Shown here: in pieces, positions 10,686 through 22,189 of the stretch
Layout of the letters: each line of letters opens with the position of its first letter
Position numbering within the stretch: the first letter of the stretch is position 1
Assembly: GCF_017161565.1 (NCBI RefSeq)
Contig: NZ_CP066796.1
Coordinates: forward strand, 2,108,001 to 2,172,000
Length of the DNA: 64,000 bases
Source: Erwinia amylovora
GTDB lineage: Bacteria > Pseudomonadota > Gammaproteobacteria > Enterobacterales > Enterobacteriaceae
Reading direction: 5' to 3'
The notes under the pieces: model-generated
Told to the model about the DNA's origin: nothing
Databases searched by the model: none
The model's input: the letters and a program-made list of their open reading frames with translations, nothing else
Program-made: the position numbers and the translations under genes

Positions 10686-11207
10686 TTAACGCAGACGACC
10701 GCGTGCAAGGTTGAGATTTCCCTCACCCAGGCGGGTGACGTTCTGGCTCATATGGCAATGGGTGATGGCAATTGCCAACGCATCTGCCGCATCAGCCTGT
10801 GGGTTAGCGGGCAGTTTAAGCAAGGTACGCACCATATGCTGCACCTGACTTTTCTCGGCGCTGCCGATGCCGACCACGGTCTGTTTAACCTGACGGGCCG
10901 CGTACTCAAATACCGGCAGATCATGGTTGACCGCCGCGACAATTGCCGCTCCGCGCGCCTGGCCCAGCTTGAGCGCTGAGTCAGCGTTCTTCGCCATAAA
11001 GACCTGCTCGATAGCAAAGTATTCCGGCCGGAACTGGGTGATGATTTCACTCACCCCGGCGTAGATCAGCTTAAGGCGGGACGGCAGATCGGTAACGCTG
11101 GTACGAATACACCCGCTGCCCAGATAACTCAACTGCCGCCCCGTTTGGCGTATGACGCCGTAACCGGTCACGCGCGAACCGGGGTCAATTCCCAGGATTA
11201 TCGCCAT
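10686..11207 (-). CDS. ruvC: Holliday junction resolvase RuvC
   Basis: RuvC is a dimeric endonuclease that cuts Holliday junctions symmetrically. The 173-residue product starts [19 protein letters not shown] with the first catalytic aspartate. FAIEQVF carries the catalytic glutamate, and [18 protein letters not shown] carries the C-terminal acidic pair. It lies 31 bases after yebC, as in E. coli. Confidence 0.97.
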   Translation of the reverse strand: MAIILGIDPGSRVTGYGVIRQTGRQLSYLGSGCIRTSVTDLPSRLKLIYAGVSEIITQFRPEYFAIEQVFMAKNADSALKLGQARGAAIVAAVNHDLPVFEYAARQVKQTVVGIGSAEKSQVQHMVRTLLKLPANPQADAADALAIAITHCHMSQNVTRLGEGNLNLARGRLR

Positions 11208-11238
11208 ACTGCGCTCCCGGCGAGCGTCGGGCTAACCC

Positions 11239-11982
11239 TCACAGGGTTTCCGCCACCTCGTCAGAAATGTCACCATTATGGTAAACTTCCTGTACGTCAT
11301 CGCAGTCTTCCAGCATATCGATCAGGCGCAGCAGTTTCGGCGCGGTTTCCACATCCATGTCCGCTTTTGTCGCTGGGATCATGGTGACTTCAGCACTTTC
11401 AGCCTGCAAGCCTGCCGCATCCAGCACATCCTTCACTGCGCCCATGTTCTCCCAGGCGGTGAACACGTCGATTGCGCCATCGTCATAAGTGACCACGTCG
11501 TCAGCACCGGCTTCCAGCGCCGCGTCCATCACCGTATCTTCGTTCAGGCCCGGTGCGTATGAGATCACCCCTTTCTTGGTGAACAGATAGGCGACAGAAC
11601 CGTCGGTACCGAGGTTGCCACCGGTTTTAGTGAAGGCATGACGCACTTCGGAAACGGTACGGTTGCGGTTGTCGCTCAGGCATTCGACCATAACCGCCGT
11701 GCCGCCCGGGCCGTAGCCTTCATAAATGATGGTTTCCATATTGGAATCATCATCACCGCCCACGCCGCGTGCAATGGCACGGTTCATCGTGTCACGCGTC
11801 ATATTGTTGGCCAGCGCTTTGTCCATGGCGGCACGCAGACGCGGGTTAGAACCGGCATCTCCACCGCCCAGTTTGGCAGCGGTTACCAGTTCACGGATGA
11901 TTTTGGTGAAGATTTTACCGCGCTTGGCATCCTGAGCAGCCTTGCGGTGCTTGGTGTTTGCCCATTTACTATGTCCCGCCAT
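11239..11982 (-). CDS. yebC: YebC/PmpR family protein (TACO1-type)
   Basis: The family includes DNA-binding regulators and, in more recent work, factors that relieve ribosome stalling at proline-rich stretches; which applies here cannot be read from sequence. The 247-residue product begins [20 protein letters not shown] and has [20 protein letters not shown] and the [15 protein letters not shown] end that define the family. The frame is open 41 codons further upstream, but GGAG before the ATG at 11982 and the family length fix the start. Confidence 0.95.
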   Translation of the reverse strand: MAGHSKWANTKHRKAAQDAKRGKIFTKIIRELVTAAKLGGGDAGSNPRLRAAMDKALANNMTRDTMNRAIARGVGGDDDSNMETIIYEGYGPGGTAVMVECLSDNRNRTVSEVRHAFTKTGGNLGTDGSVAYLFTKKGVISYAPGLNEDTVMDAALEAGADDVVTYDDGAIDVFTAWENMGAVKDVLDAAGLQAESAEVTMIPATKADMDVETAPKLLRLIDMLEDCDDVQEVYHNGDISDEVAETL

Positions 11983-12164
11983 CTTTAGTTTTTTCTCCAG
12001 ATTGACATCGCACAGGCTATCTGACTGGCAATTTTGTCCGCCGGCAGTGCTCGCATTCCTCACCTGTTTCAGTATGTGCGGTTGCTGTGCGCTGGCGGCG
12101 AACAAGCTTGCTGCGCCGAACTAAGCCTGAACGGTTGGTTAAGTGCAAAAACAATTCAGCTCAA

Positions 12165-12599
12165 TTAACTGATAAATTCTTCAATTGCCTGGCGATTACT
12201 CCAGGACTTGGTGAGCGCGGCGGCGTCCGGTGGATCCAGCCACTGAAAGGTCAAGTGCTCGCTAAGCGTAATATCGCGTTCGCCCGGTAGCGCCAGGGTA
12301 AACCAGTGTTCCCGGTTATGAGTCGTGCCCGGCGCATAGCGATGGCGAAAATGGCTGAAGATTTCGAAATCGATATAACGCTGGCAGTCGACGATAGTCA
12401 GCTGCCCGGCGTTAACATCAATGCCGGTTTCTTCCTGCACTTCGCGCTGAGCGGTGCGCGCCAGGCTTTCACCCGGCTCGCAGCTGCCGGTCACCGACTG
12501 CCAGAAAGCCATATCATCACGCCGCTGCAACATCAGAACCCGTCCGGTGTCACTCGCGTAGATCACCACCAGAACCGAAACCGGGTGCTTACAGGCCAT
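12165..12599 (-). CDS. nudB: Dihydroneopterin triphosphate diphosphatase (Nudix)
   Basis: NudB removes pyrophosphate from dihydroneopterin triphosphate in folate synthesis. The 144-residue product contains the Nudix box GX5EX7REUXEEXGU as GSCEPGESLARTAQREVQEETGI read in two parts (GSCEPGES, then REVQEETGI). Its ATG overlaps the aspS stop by one base (TAATG), so it is translationally coupled to aspS, as in E. coli. Confidence 0.93.
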   Translation of the reverse strand: MACKHPVSVLVVIYASDTGRVLMLQRRDDMAFWQSVTGSCEPGESLARTAQREVQEETGIDVNAGQLTIVDCQRYIDFEIFSHFRHRYAPGTTHNREHWFTLALPGERDITLSEHLTFQWLDPPDAAALTKSWSNRQAIEEFIS

Positions 12600-14386
12600 T
12601 AATCTTTCTCTGGCTGCTGGTCTTTACTCTTTTCCACCACCTCAATGCCCAGCTCGGTTAACGAAGCCGGGTTAGCAAAGTTCGGCGCTTCCGTCATCAG
12701 ACAGGCCGCCGCGGTGGTTTTCGGGAATGCGATCACGTCACGAATATTATCGGTTCCGGTCAGCAACATCACCAGCCTGTCGAGGCCGAAAGCGAGGCCC
12801 GCGTGCGGCGGTGTGCCAAATTTTAATGCGTCGAGAAGGAAACCAAACTTCTCACGCTGTTCGTGCTCGCTAATACCGAGGATACCAAACACCGTTTGCT
12901 GCATCTGCCCGTTATGGATACGTACAGAGCCGCCACCGACCTCATAACCGTTGATCACCATATCGTATGCGTTGGCAATCGCGCTTTCCGGCGCGTTTTT
13001 CAACTGCTCTGGCGACATGTCTTTCGGCGCGGTGAACGGGTGGTGCATGGCGGTCAGCCCCTGTTCGCCATCGTCTTCGAACATCGGGAAGTCCACCACC
13101 CACAGCGGTGCCCAGGCGGATCCGTTGGTGATTTTCAGATCGCGCCCCAGCTTGAGGCGTAGCGCGCCCAGCGCATCGGCCACCACTTTCGCCCTGTCGG
13201 CACCAAAGAAGATCAGGTCACCATCGGCGGCAGCGGTACGCTGCAGGATCGCTTCGACGATGCCGGCATTAAGGAATTTCGCCACCGGGCTGGTTATGCC
13301 CTCCAGGCCCCCGGCTCGCTGGTTAACCTTAATGTAAGCCAGGCCTTTCGCGCCGTAGATCTCAATAAACCGGGTGTAATCGTCAATCTGCTTACGGCTA
13401 AGAGCGGCCCCGCCCGGGACGCGCAGCGCTGCCACGCGCCCTTTTGCATCGTTAGCCGGGCCGGAGAACACTTTGAACTCAATGTCTTTCAGCAGGTCGG
13501 CAACATCCACCAGCTCCATCGGGTTACGCAAGTCCGGCTTATCCGAACCATAACGGCGCATCGCTTCAGCGAAGGTCATAATCGGGAATGAGCCAAGATC
13601 CACTGATTTAACGTCCAGCCACAGATTGCGCACCAGACGCTCCATCACTTCGCGCACCTGCGGTGCGGTCATAAATGAGGTTTCTACGTCGATCTGGGTA
13701 AATTCCGGCTGACGGTCAGCGCGCAAGTCTTCGTCACGGAAGCATTTGACGATTTGATAGTAGCGATCGAAGCCCGACATCATTAGCAGCTGCTTAAACA
13801 GCTGCGGCGACTGCGGCAGCGCATAGAATTTGCCTTTATGCACACGGCTGGGCACCAGATAGTCACGCGCGCCTTCCGGCGTGGCTTTCGTCAGCATCGG
13901 CGTTTCAATATCCAGGAAACCTTCGTCGTCCATAAAACGACGCACGAAGCTGGTAATTTTGGCACGGGCTTTCAGGCGGTTCGCCATATCCGGGCGACGC
14001 AGATCGAGATAACGATATTTCAGCCGCGCTTCTTCGCTGTTAGTCTGGTTTGAGTCCAGCGGCAACGGTTCCGAACGGTTAATGATGGTCAGTTCGGTGG
14101 CGAAAACTTCGATTTCACCGGTGGCCATTTCGCTATTTTTATTTTTCTCATCGCGTGCACGCACGGTGCCAACAATGCGGATGCAGAATTCGTTACGCAA
14201 CTCGGAAGCCAGCGTGAAAGCCTCCTGACGGTCCGGGTCGAAGAACACCTGCACGATGCCTTCACGGTCACGCATATCAATAAAGATCAGGCTGCCGAGG
14301 TCGCGGCGGCGGTTAACCCAGCCACAGAGTGTTACTTGCTGGCCTACATGAGACAGATTGATCTGCCCACAATACTCGGTACGCAT
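12599..14386 (-). CDS. aspS: Aspartyl-tRNA synthetase
   Basis: Class II synthetase charging tRNA-Asp. The 595-residue product (E. coli 590) has the N-terminal OB anticodon-binding domain ([24 protein letters not shown] split across about 20-45), motif 2 [18 protein letters not shown], the bacterial GAD insertion, and motif 3 [20 protein letters not shown] hexamer lies about 95 bases before the start. Confidence 0.97.
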   Translation of the reverse strand: MRTEYCGQINLSHVGQQVTLCGWVNRRRDLGSLIFIDMRDREGIVQVFFDPDRQEAFTLASELRNEFCIRIVGTVRARDEKNKNSEMATGEIEVFATELTIINRSEPLPLDSNQTNSEEARLKYRYLDLRRPDMANRLKARAKITSFVRRFMDDEGFLDIETPMLTKATPEGARDYLVPSRVHKGKFYALPQSPQLFKQLLMMSGFDRYYQIVKCFRDEDLRADRQPEFTQIDVETSFMTAPQVREVMERLVRNLWLDVKSVDLGSFPIMTFAEAMRRYGSDKPDLRNPMELVDVADLLKDIEFKVFSGPANDAKGRVAALRVPGGAALSRKQIDDYTRFIEIYGAKGLAYIKVNQRAGGLEGITSPVAKFLNAGIVEAILQRTAAADGDLIFFGADRAKVVADALGALRLKLGRDLKITNGSAWAPLWVVDFPMFEDDGEQGLTAMHHPFTAPKDMSPEQLKNAPESAIANAYDMVINGYEVGGGSVRIHNGQMQQTVFGILGISEHEQREKFGFLLDALKFGTPPHAGLAFGLDRLVMLLTGTDNIRDVIAFPKTTAAACLMTEAPNFANPASLTELGIEVVEKSKDQQPEKD

Positions 14387-14871
14387 AACGATATCCTTTT
14401 AACTTCAGCGCTACTGGCGCAGCATTTTTACTCTGTATCCGGCTCGGAGGAGCGCTGCTGCCGCGAAAAATGGCATTCATTATAATGGAAAATGGCGCAC
14501 AGGATAAGTGCCGTCAGCGTGGGAAAGCGTCAGCTATCACGCCGTTGGAGATAACCGCTTAACAAAACGACAGCTGCGTGACCAGCCTGCTGAACCCGCT
14601 CGTCGCTTTAGCCAGAATTATTTCGTCACCTAAACGTGTTTTGACTCTGTTTTTCACCCTTTTTCGCCTTGTGCGGATAGAACAACGGTGAAAACTAACG
14701 CGCGGCTGCTGACTGACCAGCAAAAAGTTGCCCGCGTGCGTCAATCCGCTCGATCGCTGCCCGGTAATTCTGTCACGGTGAGCCGCACAGGTGCTGCCCT
14801 CAAGCGCTTTCTTGCGCTAATATCCCCTGAAAGATGAAAGTCGCTGGCAAGCGATTCAACCAGGATAAGCG
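14387..14871. other. Intergenic region aspS-yecE, no intact gene (yecD absent)
   Basis: In E. coli yecD (an isochorismatase-like hydrolase) lies here. I see no frame with its motifs. On the leftward strand a TATAAT hexamer (14479-14484) is a plausible aspS -10 box with no good -35. The remainder has no feature I can support. Confidence 0.6.
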
Positions 14872-14874
14872 ATG

Positions 14875-15696
14875 ATGCCGTTTTACCTCGGCCTGCCGCA
14901 GTGGCAGCACCCGCAATGGAAAAAACTGGGGATGACCACCCTGGAAGATTATGCCCGCTACTTCAACTGCGTTGAAGGCAACACCACGCTGTATGCCCTG
15001 CCAAAACCGGAGGTTGTACAGCGCTGGCGTGCGATGACCCACGACGAATTTCGTTTCTGCTTCAAATTTCCTGCCACGATAAGCCATCAGGCATCGCTGC
15101 GTCAGTGTGGCGATCTCTGTACGGAGTTCTTCGCCCTGCTCGACCCGCTGGCAGACCGCATCGGTCAATACTGGTTGCAACTACCTTCAGCCTTTTCACC
15201 GTCAGACTTGCCTGCACTTTGGACGTTTCTGGACGCCCTTCCGCAACAGTTTCGTTATGGCGTGGAGGTAAGGCATGCTGAATTCTTTGCCAAAGGCGAG
15301 GCGGAGCGTGCGCTAAATCGCGGGTTGCACCAGCGCAACGTCAACCGGGTTATCCTTGACACGCGCGGCGTTCACAGCGCTAACCCGTCCCATGCAGCCA
15401 TCGTTGAAGCCCAACGTAAAAAGCCCCGGCTGCCGGTTCACGCGGTGATGACGGCAAACGCGCCGATAATCCGCTTTATCGGCGGTGACGACCCACAGGC
15501 CAATTTACGCTGGTTTCAATCATGGCTGCAGCGTTTACCGCTATGGAGCCAGGCAGGCCAGCCATGGCTGTTCATTCATACCCCCGATGTGGGTTTTGCT
15601 CCCGAGCTGGTGCGCTACCTTTGGCCCGCGTTGCGGCATGCGCTACCGCAATTGGGTGAAGCGCCTGACTGGCCGCAACAGGAGACATTGTTCTGA
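14875..15696 (+). CDS. yecE: DUF72 family protein YecE
   Basis: Uncharacterised TIM-barrel-like DUF72 protein. The product matches E. coli YecE (272 residues) throughout: GLPQWQHP, EDYARYFNCVEGNTTLYALP, RFCFKFPATISHQASLR and the FIHTPD segment. Two ATGs are adjacent (14872 and 14875); AGGATAAGCG precedes them and the second gives the closer match. Function is not known. It lies divergent from aspS. Confidence 0.88.
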   Translation: MPFYLGLPQWQHPQWKKLGMTTLEDYARYFNCVEGNTTLYALPKPEVVQRWRAMTHDEFRFCFKFPATISHQASLRQCGDLCTEFFALLDPLADRIGQYWLQLPSAFSPSDLPALWTFLDALPQQFRYGVEVRHAEFFAKGEAERALNRGLHQRNVNRVILDTRGVHSANPSHAAIVEAQRKKPRLPVHAVMTANAPIIRFIGGDDPQANLRWFQSWLQRLPLWSQAGQPWLFIHTPDVGFAPELVRYLWPALRHALPQLGEAPDWPQQETLF

Positions 15697-15782
15697 TTTC
15701 TTGCGAACCGCAAACAGGGCGACAGTCCGGTTTTTGTTGACTACCATGTAGACAAAAACATGGTTACAGATGGGGATAAGTC

Positions 15783-17969
<2,187 letters not shown>

Positions 17970-17999
17970 CAGCAAAACGCTCACAGTATTCATCCTAAT

Positions 18000-18035
18000 C
18001 TTGATGCCCGAAGGTGAAAATGTTCGGGCATCAAG
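18000..18035. repeat. 13-bp perfect hairpin after cmoB
   Basis: CTTGATGCCCGAA and its exact complement TTCGGGCATCAAG flank a 10-base loop. Neither side has a clear T-run, so it is a strong hairpin but not a canonical terminator. It lies 30 bases past the cmoB stop and 50 bases beyond the end of the convergent unknown gene. Confidence 0.7.
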
Positions 18036-18088
18036 GCGATTTATGTAATTAAAAACCGGTCAGTCCTGCCGGTGCGACAGCCTGAAGA

Positions 18089-18892
18089 TTAACCTGCAAT
18101 GTCTGCTGCGCTGCCCCTGTTATCTGCCAGGACAGGATGTCTGAGGTATTCATTGGGGTTTTTCGCAAACTCTTCAGCCGTTCTCTTCAGCAATTGGGCC
18201 GCAATACTGTCTTTACGTATCCCATATTTTCGCACCACATCGTTGCAGGAAACGCCGTCAATAATACTGTACCTTGCAATTTGCACCGTTGCATTTTCAA
18301 GCCTGTCCCTGACTTTCTCTGAATGAATTCCACTATCTGACATAGCATCATTCACCGAGAAATTTTTACCGATGTTAGGTATCAGCTTTTCATCAGCGAA
18401 TATAATTTCAATATTTTCTACATCAGATGGATTTTCAATTTTATGATCTCGCGTAATGTCTTTAACCAGCTCGGATTTTTTTGCCCGCACGGATGCTATA
18501 TAGCTGGCAGTTTCCGGGTATTTCTTGAAGGATAGGGTTTTCAGAAGACGCAATAATCCTAATTTGCCAATGAAATCGGCAAGGTGTTCTAACCCGGGTA
18601 CATGTTTCATGTAAGCCGATGCTTCTCGCATCAGGCATTGATGTTTTTTTGCGCACGGACTATCTGATTCAATTAACGGTACAACCACAAGACTATTAAT
18701 AACTAACTGCGTTAGTGGCAAAAGTTTATTACCCTGGTTTTTTTTGAAATCGCTTAATGAATTTTCTACTGCAAAAATTACCCTGATGATTGATTTATCT
18801 TTATTTTCTAAACTTGCGGGAAATAAAGAGCTAAAATCGATACTGCTATTTTGAAAAGGCGTATTCGGCATATTAGCTATTTTTACTGGCAT
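18089..18892 (-). CDS. Unrecognised AT-rich protein of 267 residues
   Basis: I do not recognise this gene. Its codons are clearly richer in A and T than the neighbours, suggesting acquisition by transfer. I chose the ATG at 18892 (MPVKIANMPNTPFQNSS) since GGAG lies 5 bases before it; the same frame is open to a GTG at 18955 without such a site. The N-terminus is rich in S, N and P with no signal peptide; a hydrophobic patch NSLVVVPLI occurs near residue 70 and a leucine-rich stretch GLLRLLKTL near 130. The last 70 residues are helical and include VRKYGIRKDSIAAQLLKRTAEEF, which has a helix-turn-helix feel when read in parts. It stands where torYZ lie in E. coli. A secreted effector or a DNA-binding protein are both possible; neither is shown. 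Confidence 0.6.
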   Translation of the reverse strand: MPVKIANMPNTPFQNSSIDFSSLFPASLENKDKSIIRVIFAVENSLSDFKKNQGNKLLPLTQLVINSLVVVPLIESDSPCAKKHQCLMREASAYMKHVPGLEHLADFIGKLGLLRLLKTLSFKKYPETASYIASVRAKKSELVKDITRDHKIENPSDVENIEIIFADEKLIPNIGKNFSVNDAMSDSGIHSEKVRDRLENATVQIARYSIIDGVSCNDVVRKYGIRKDSIAAQLLKRTAEEFAKNPNEYLRHPVLADNRGSAADIAG

Positions 18893-18955
18893 ATCAGCTC
18901 CGATTTCGATAGCGAATTTATTTACTCTTTCTGCAAAAGAGAAACCCTGTAGCAC

Positions 18956-19309
18956 TTTATTCTGCCTTTTGAACAGAAGAAAATCTCAATAACCTTTCTG
19001 GATATCTGTTTGAGAACCAAAACACAAAAAAAGAAAACTTGAATCATCAGTCATACATCACCAACCGAAATAAGCCGCCATGCTATTCAGCATGTCCGCA
19101 TGGATTATCGTCCTGACTCAATGACGTGACGATGCTGCGGTTCCCCTGCAGCATGCTAACTCAGGTTAACGTTGCCACAGACAAAAAAAACCCCAACAAA
19201 GGTGCCGGGGTCTGGTACTTGCAAACATCACGTCAACGTTCGGCGTGCTGCGCGGTAAAATCGGTTGGTTATCCGGGTAAAGGCAACATATTCAGCGTCT
19301 GGCAACCTC
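18956..19309. other. Intergenic region between the unknown gene and cutC
   Basis: No gene seen apart from a terminator at 19183-19210. I looked on the leftward strand for a hrp box (GGAACC, spacer, CCAC) before the unknown gene and found none. Confidence 0.5.
19183..19210 (-). terminator. Probable terminator after cutC
   Basis: Read leftward, CCCCGG...GGGG forms a short stem (4-5 bp) closed over a 12-base loop and followed by eight U. It lies about 100 bases after the cutC stop. The stem is short but the U-run is long. Confidence 0.55.
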
Positions 19310-20062
19310 TTATGCGACCTGCTCTGGTGAAGCCATGAGAACGCTTTTCATCGCGGCGACAACATCTGCGTCTACACAGGTACGGCTAAACTCGTCATTC
19401 TCCGCTTCAGAACACATTGAGACACCCGCTTTGCGATAAAGCATGGTTGATGAAATTCGCTGGCTTGCGGAACTATGAAGCTCCGTTACGCCTGCATCGA
19501 TAAACTTTTGCAAGTTGCTCAAACGCACTCCCGCCCCGGCCATAATGATGGGCCCACAAGTCTGCCGGGTAAGTTCCCTGAGCAAGGGTAACCCACTTTC
19601 CGCACTCTGCTGCTGGCCGGAAGTCAGGATGCGCGTTACGCCCAAATCCGCAATTTGCGCCAGGGCAGCCAGCGGGTTGTGGCACAGATCGAATGCACGG
19701 TGGAAGGTGATGTCCATCCCCTGACAAAGTTGCATCACCTGGCGCATACGCGGCAGATCGACATGCCCGTCAATATCCAGCAAACCAATCACCAGGCCGG
19801 GAAATCCCAGATCGCGGATAAACGCGATATCAGACTTGATCTGGTCAAATTCAGCGTCACTGTAACAAAAATCGCCGCCTCTCGGGCGCACTATTGGGTG
19901 AACCGGAATGCCCACGCGTTGGCGCACACTCTGCAAAGCGCCAGCCGAAGGGGTCAGCCCGCCTTCTGTTGGCGCAGTGCACAATTCAATGCGGTCGGCA
20001 CCCGCTCGTTCTGCCGTTACTGCACAGTCCACTCCGTAGCAGCATATTTCCAGTTGTCGCAT
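19310..20062 (-). CDS. cutC: CutC family protein
   Basis: TIM-barrel protein historically linked to copper tolerance; in E. coli that link has been questioned. The 250-residue product (E. coli 248) starts [20 protein letters not shown] and has [27 protein letters not shown] and ILTSGQ, the family hallmarks. It is followed in E. coli by yecM; here a PatB-like gene lies between them. Confidence 0.92.
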   Translation of the reverse strand: MRQLEICCYGVDCAVTAERAGADRIELCTAPTEGGLTPSAGALQSVRQRVGIPVHPIVRPRGGDFCYSDAEFDQIKSDIAFIRDLGFPGLVIGLLDIDGHVDLPRMRQVMQLCQGMDITFHRAFDLCHNPLAALAQIADLGVTRILTSGQQQSAESGLPLLRELTRQTCGPIIMAGAGVRLSNLQKFIDAGVTELHSSASQRISSTMLYRKAGVSMCSEAENDEFSRTCVDADVVAAMKSVLMASPEQVA

Positions 20063-20151
20063 CCCATCCTCCGGTTATCACTGCTGTCCTGATTGTTAAT
20101 GTATACTAAAACGTTGCTGTATTAGTTCTTCTATTAACTGGAACCGTTATC

Positions 20152-21291
20152 ATGCCATTCAATTTTGACCAACGGATAGACCGCCGTCACAGCGATAGCC
20201 TTAAATGGAAAAAGTACGGCGACCGGGATATTATTCCACTATGGATTGCCGATACCGATTTTCGTGCTGCAGACTGCATTATTGACGCCTTACAGCAACG
20301 TGTTTCACAGGGTATTTTTGGCTACGGTGTCCCTTCTGAAGAACTGGCCGCAGTCGCCGTAGAGCGCCTGGGAAGGCTCTGGGGCTGGCAGATCCAACCT
20401 GAGTGGCTGGTCTTTTTACCCGGCGTGGTGACCGGAATTAACATCGCCGTGCGCGCCTTTACCGAAGCGCATCAGGGTACCGTTGCCCCGACGCCCATTT
20501 ATCCGCCGTTTTTCCTCGCACCTGAATCAGCCGGACGGACGCATCTGAGCGCGGCGCTCCGGCTGGAGCAGCAGCGTTGGATACTGGATCTGGACAGCCT
20601 GGAGGACAGGCTTTGCGGCAATGAGAAAATGCTGCTGTTGTGTAACCCCCTCAATCCCGGCGGCACCGTCTGTCGCCGCGACGAACTGGAGGCGCAGTTA
20701 CGCTTCGCCCAGCGTCATGACCTGCTGGTCTGTTCGGATGAAATCCACTGCGACCTGCTGCTGGAACCGGGTATCCGGCATATCCCCTTCGCCAGCCTGA
20801 GCGAGGATGCGGCACAGCGCTCTGTGACCCTGCTGTCACCATCAAAAAGTTTCAATATTGCCGGACTGGGCGCTTCACTGGCGGTGATCCCTAATCCCGA
20901 GCTGCGCGCGCATTTTAACCGCATGCGCAAAGGATTAGTACCGGATGTGGATGTCCTGGCTTACGTCGCAGCCACGGCTGCCTGGCGCGATGGTCAGCCG
21001 TGGCTGGACGCGCAGCTGGATTATTTGCGCGCCAACCGTGACAGCCTGGTGCAGCACGTTAATCAACTACCGGGCCTGAGCATGGTGTCGCCGGAAGCCA
21101 GCTTCCTCGGCTGGATCGATGCCAGCGGACTCGGCGTAGCAAACCCGGCGCTGTTCTTCGAAGAACACGGACTCGGTTTTTCGTCAGGACATGACTTTGG
21201 CAACGATCAATTTATTCGCTTCAACTTTGGCTGTCAGCGCCAGCTGCTGGAGCAAGCGCTGCAGCGCATGACGCGGGCAGTGGGTTACTGA
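20152..21291 (+). CDS. PatB/MalY-type PLP-dependent C-S lyase (cystathionine beta-lyase-like)
   Basis: Fold type I aminotransferase-like enzyme of the MalY/PatB group, which mostly cleave C-S bonds of cysteine conjugates or cystathionine to pyruvate, ammonia and a thiol. The 379-residue product has MPFNFDQRIDRRHSDSLKW, the WIADTDF motif typical of the group, LLLCNPLNPGG, CSDEIHCDLL and the PLP lysine in LLSPSKSFNIAGL. It lies divergent from cutC and convergent with yecM, with which it overlaps by 7 bases at the 3' ends. No such gene is at this place in E. coli. The true substrate cannot be told. Confidence 0.85.
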   Translation: MPFNFDQRIDRRHSDSLKWKKYGDRDIIPLWIADTDFRAADCIIDALQQRVSQGIFGYGVPSEELAAVAVERLGRLWGWQIQPEWLVFLPGVVTGINIAVRAFTEAHQGTVAPTPIYPPFFLAPESAGRTHLSAALRLEQQRWILDLDSLEDRLCGNEKMLLLCNPLNPGGTVCRRDELEAQLRFAQRHDLLVCSDEIHCDLLLEPGIRHIPFASLSEDAAQRSVTLLSPSKSFNIAGLGASLAVIPNPELRAHFNRMRKGLVPDVDVLAYVAATAAWRDGQPWLDAQLDYLRANRDSLVQHVNQLPGLSMVSPEASFLGWIDASGLGVANPALFFEEHGLGFSSGHDFGNDQFIRFNFGCQRQLLEQALQRMTRAVGY

Positions 21292-21854
21292 ACCTCATTT
21301 TCGCTGGCAACAATCTCTTTCAGGCTCCAGGGATGAAATTTAATGGTGACCTGACCGTCGGTTACCGCCAGCGTGGGGTTCGGCAGCCTTTCTCCAGCAC
21401 CTTTTGGCGCACTGGTTTTAATTGATATGCCCTGCTGAGTCAGCCCTTCGTCGGCCATCAGCGCCAGCGCGCGCGTGCCTAAGGTACTCGCCTCGCCGCG
21501 TAGCACCACTTCGACATGCTCCCAACCTTCGTGGCGGTAAAGGCGCTGTCCTGGCCAGGGCAGTTCGACAACGGAGATGCTCCACGGCCCGACGTCGAGC
21601 GGGGTAGCTAGTTCAAACAGGGCGACAGGTCGCCCGGCAATCTCCTTTTGCGAAAACAGCGTTGCGCAGCGCAGCAGCCCCTGCTTCCAGCGTTCTGCAG
21701 TGGCATTCTGGTGGCAGCGCAGCGCAATATGGTCGACTTCTAAGAGCGGCAGTTCCAGTCCTAAACGCTGCGCCAGATGTTGGATCGCATTGGTGAAACG
21801 CGGCAAATCCGCGAGGATATCGGCCAATTCAGGCGCATGATTGATGTCTGACAT
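21285..21854 (-). CDS. yecM: VOC-superfamily protein YecM
   Basis: Uncharacterised small protein with the fold of metal-dependent vicinal-oxygen-chelate enzymes. The 189-residue product (E. coli 188) has DHIALRCHQNATAERWKQG, FELATPL, SVVELPWPGQ and the C-terminal TLAVTDGQVTIKFHPWSL, all as in YecM. The histidine and glutamate residues that would bind metal are present in DHIALRCH and SVVELPWP. Activity is unknown. Confidence 0.9.
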   Translation of the reverse strand: MSDINHAPELADILADLPRFTNAIQHLAQRLGLELPLLEVDHIALRCHQNATAERWKQGLLRCATLFSQKEIAGRPVALFELATPLDVGPWSISVVELPWPGQRLYRHEGWEHVEVVLRGEASTLGTRALALMADEGLTQQGISIKTSAPKGAGERLPNPTLAVTDGQVTIKFHPWSLKEIVASENEVQ

Positions 21855-22189
21855 AACAAAATCCTTTCTCTGCTGGAACCGGGCTTAGCGAAAAACAGGT
21901 CTTCGCCGATATTGTGCCATACGACACCATGAAAAAAACGGTCGCAGCAGGATTACAGGCTGGTTATGCCCCCTGTTTTGCGCCGACAGGCACCCGTCTT
22001 GCCGCATGTCCTGCCCGGCTAACATGGTGAAACCACCACTTCAGGTTCCTGGATAACTTGTCACTAAATGCAGTATACTTTTCCCCTTCTTTTTTGACCG
22101 CTGCCAGCGAGGAAAAATTATCTTCTGGTGGCGGCGTGGTGATCACCTCTTGCCCACGGATGTGGGCTGAGAAAAATTAAGGTAACTCG

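Noticed and set aside
14640..14790. Possible remnant of yecD (a frame reading VARVR as near the YecD C-terminus)
   Set aside because: Only a handful of residues match and no other YecD motif is found; too weak to call a pseudogene.
18956..19080. hrp box before the unknown gene
   Set aside because: A GAGAACC string exists on the wrong strand, without a properly spaced CCAC; no supported site.
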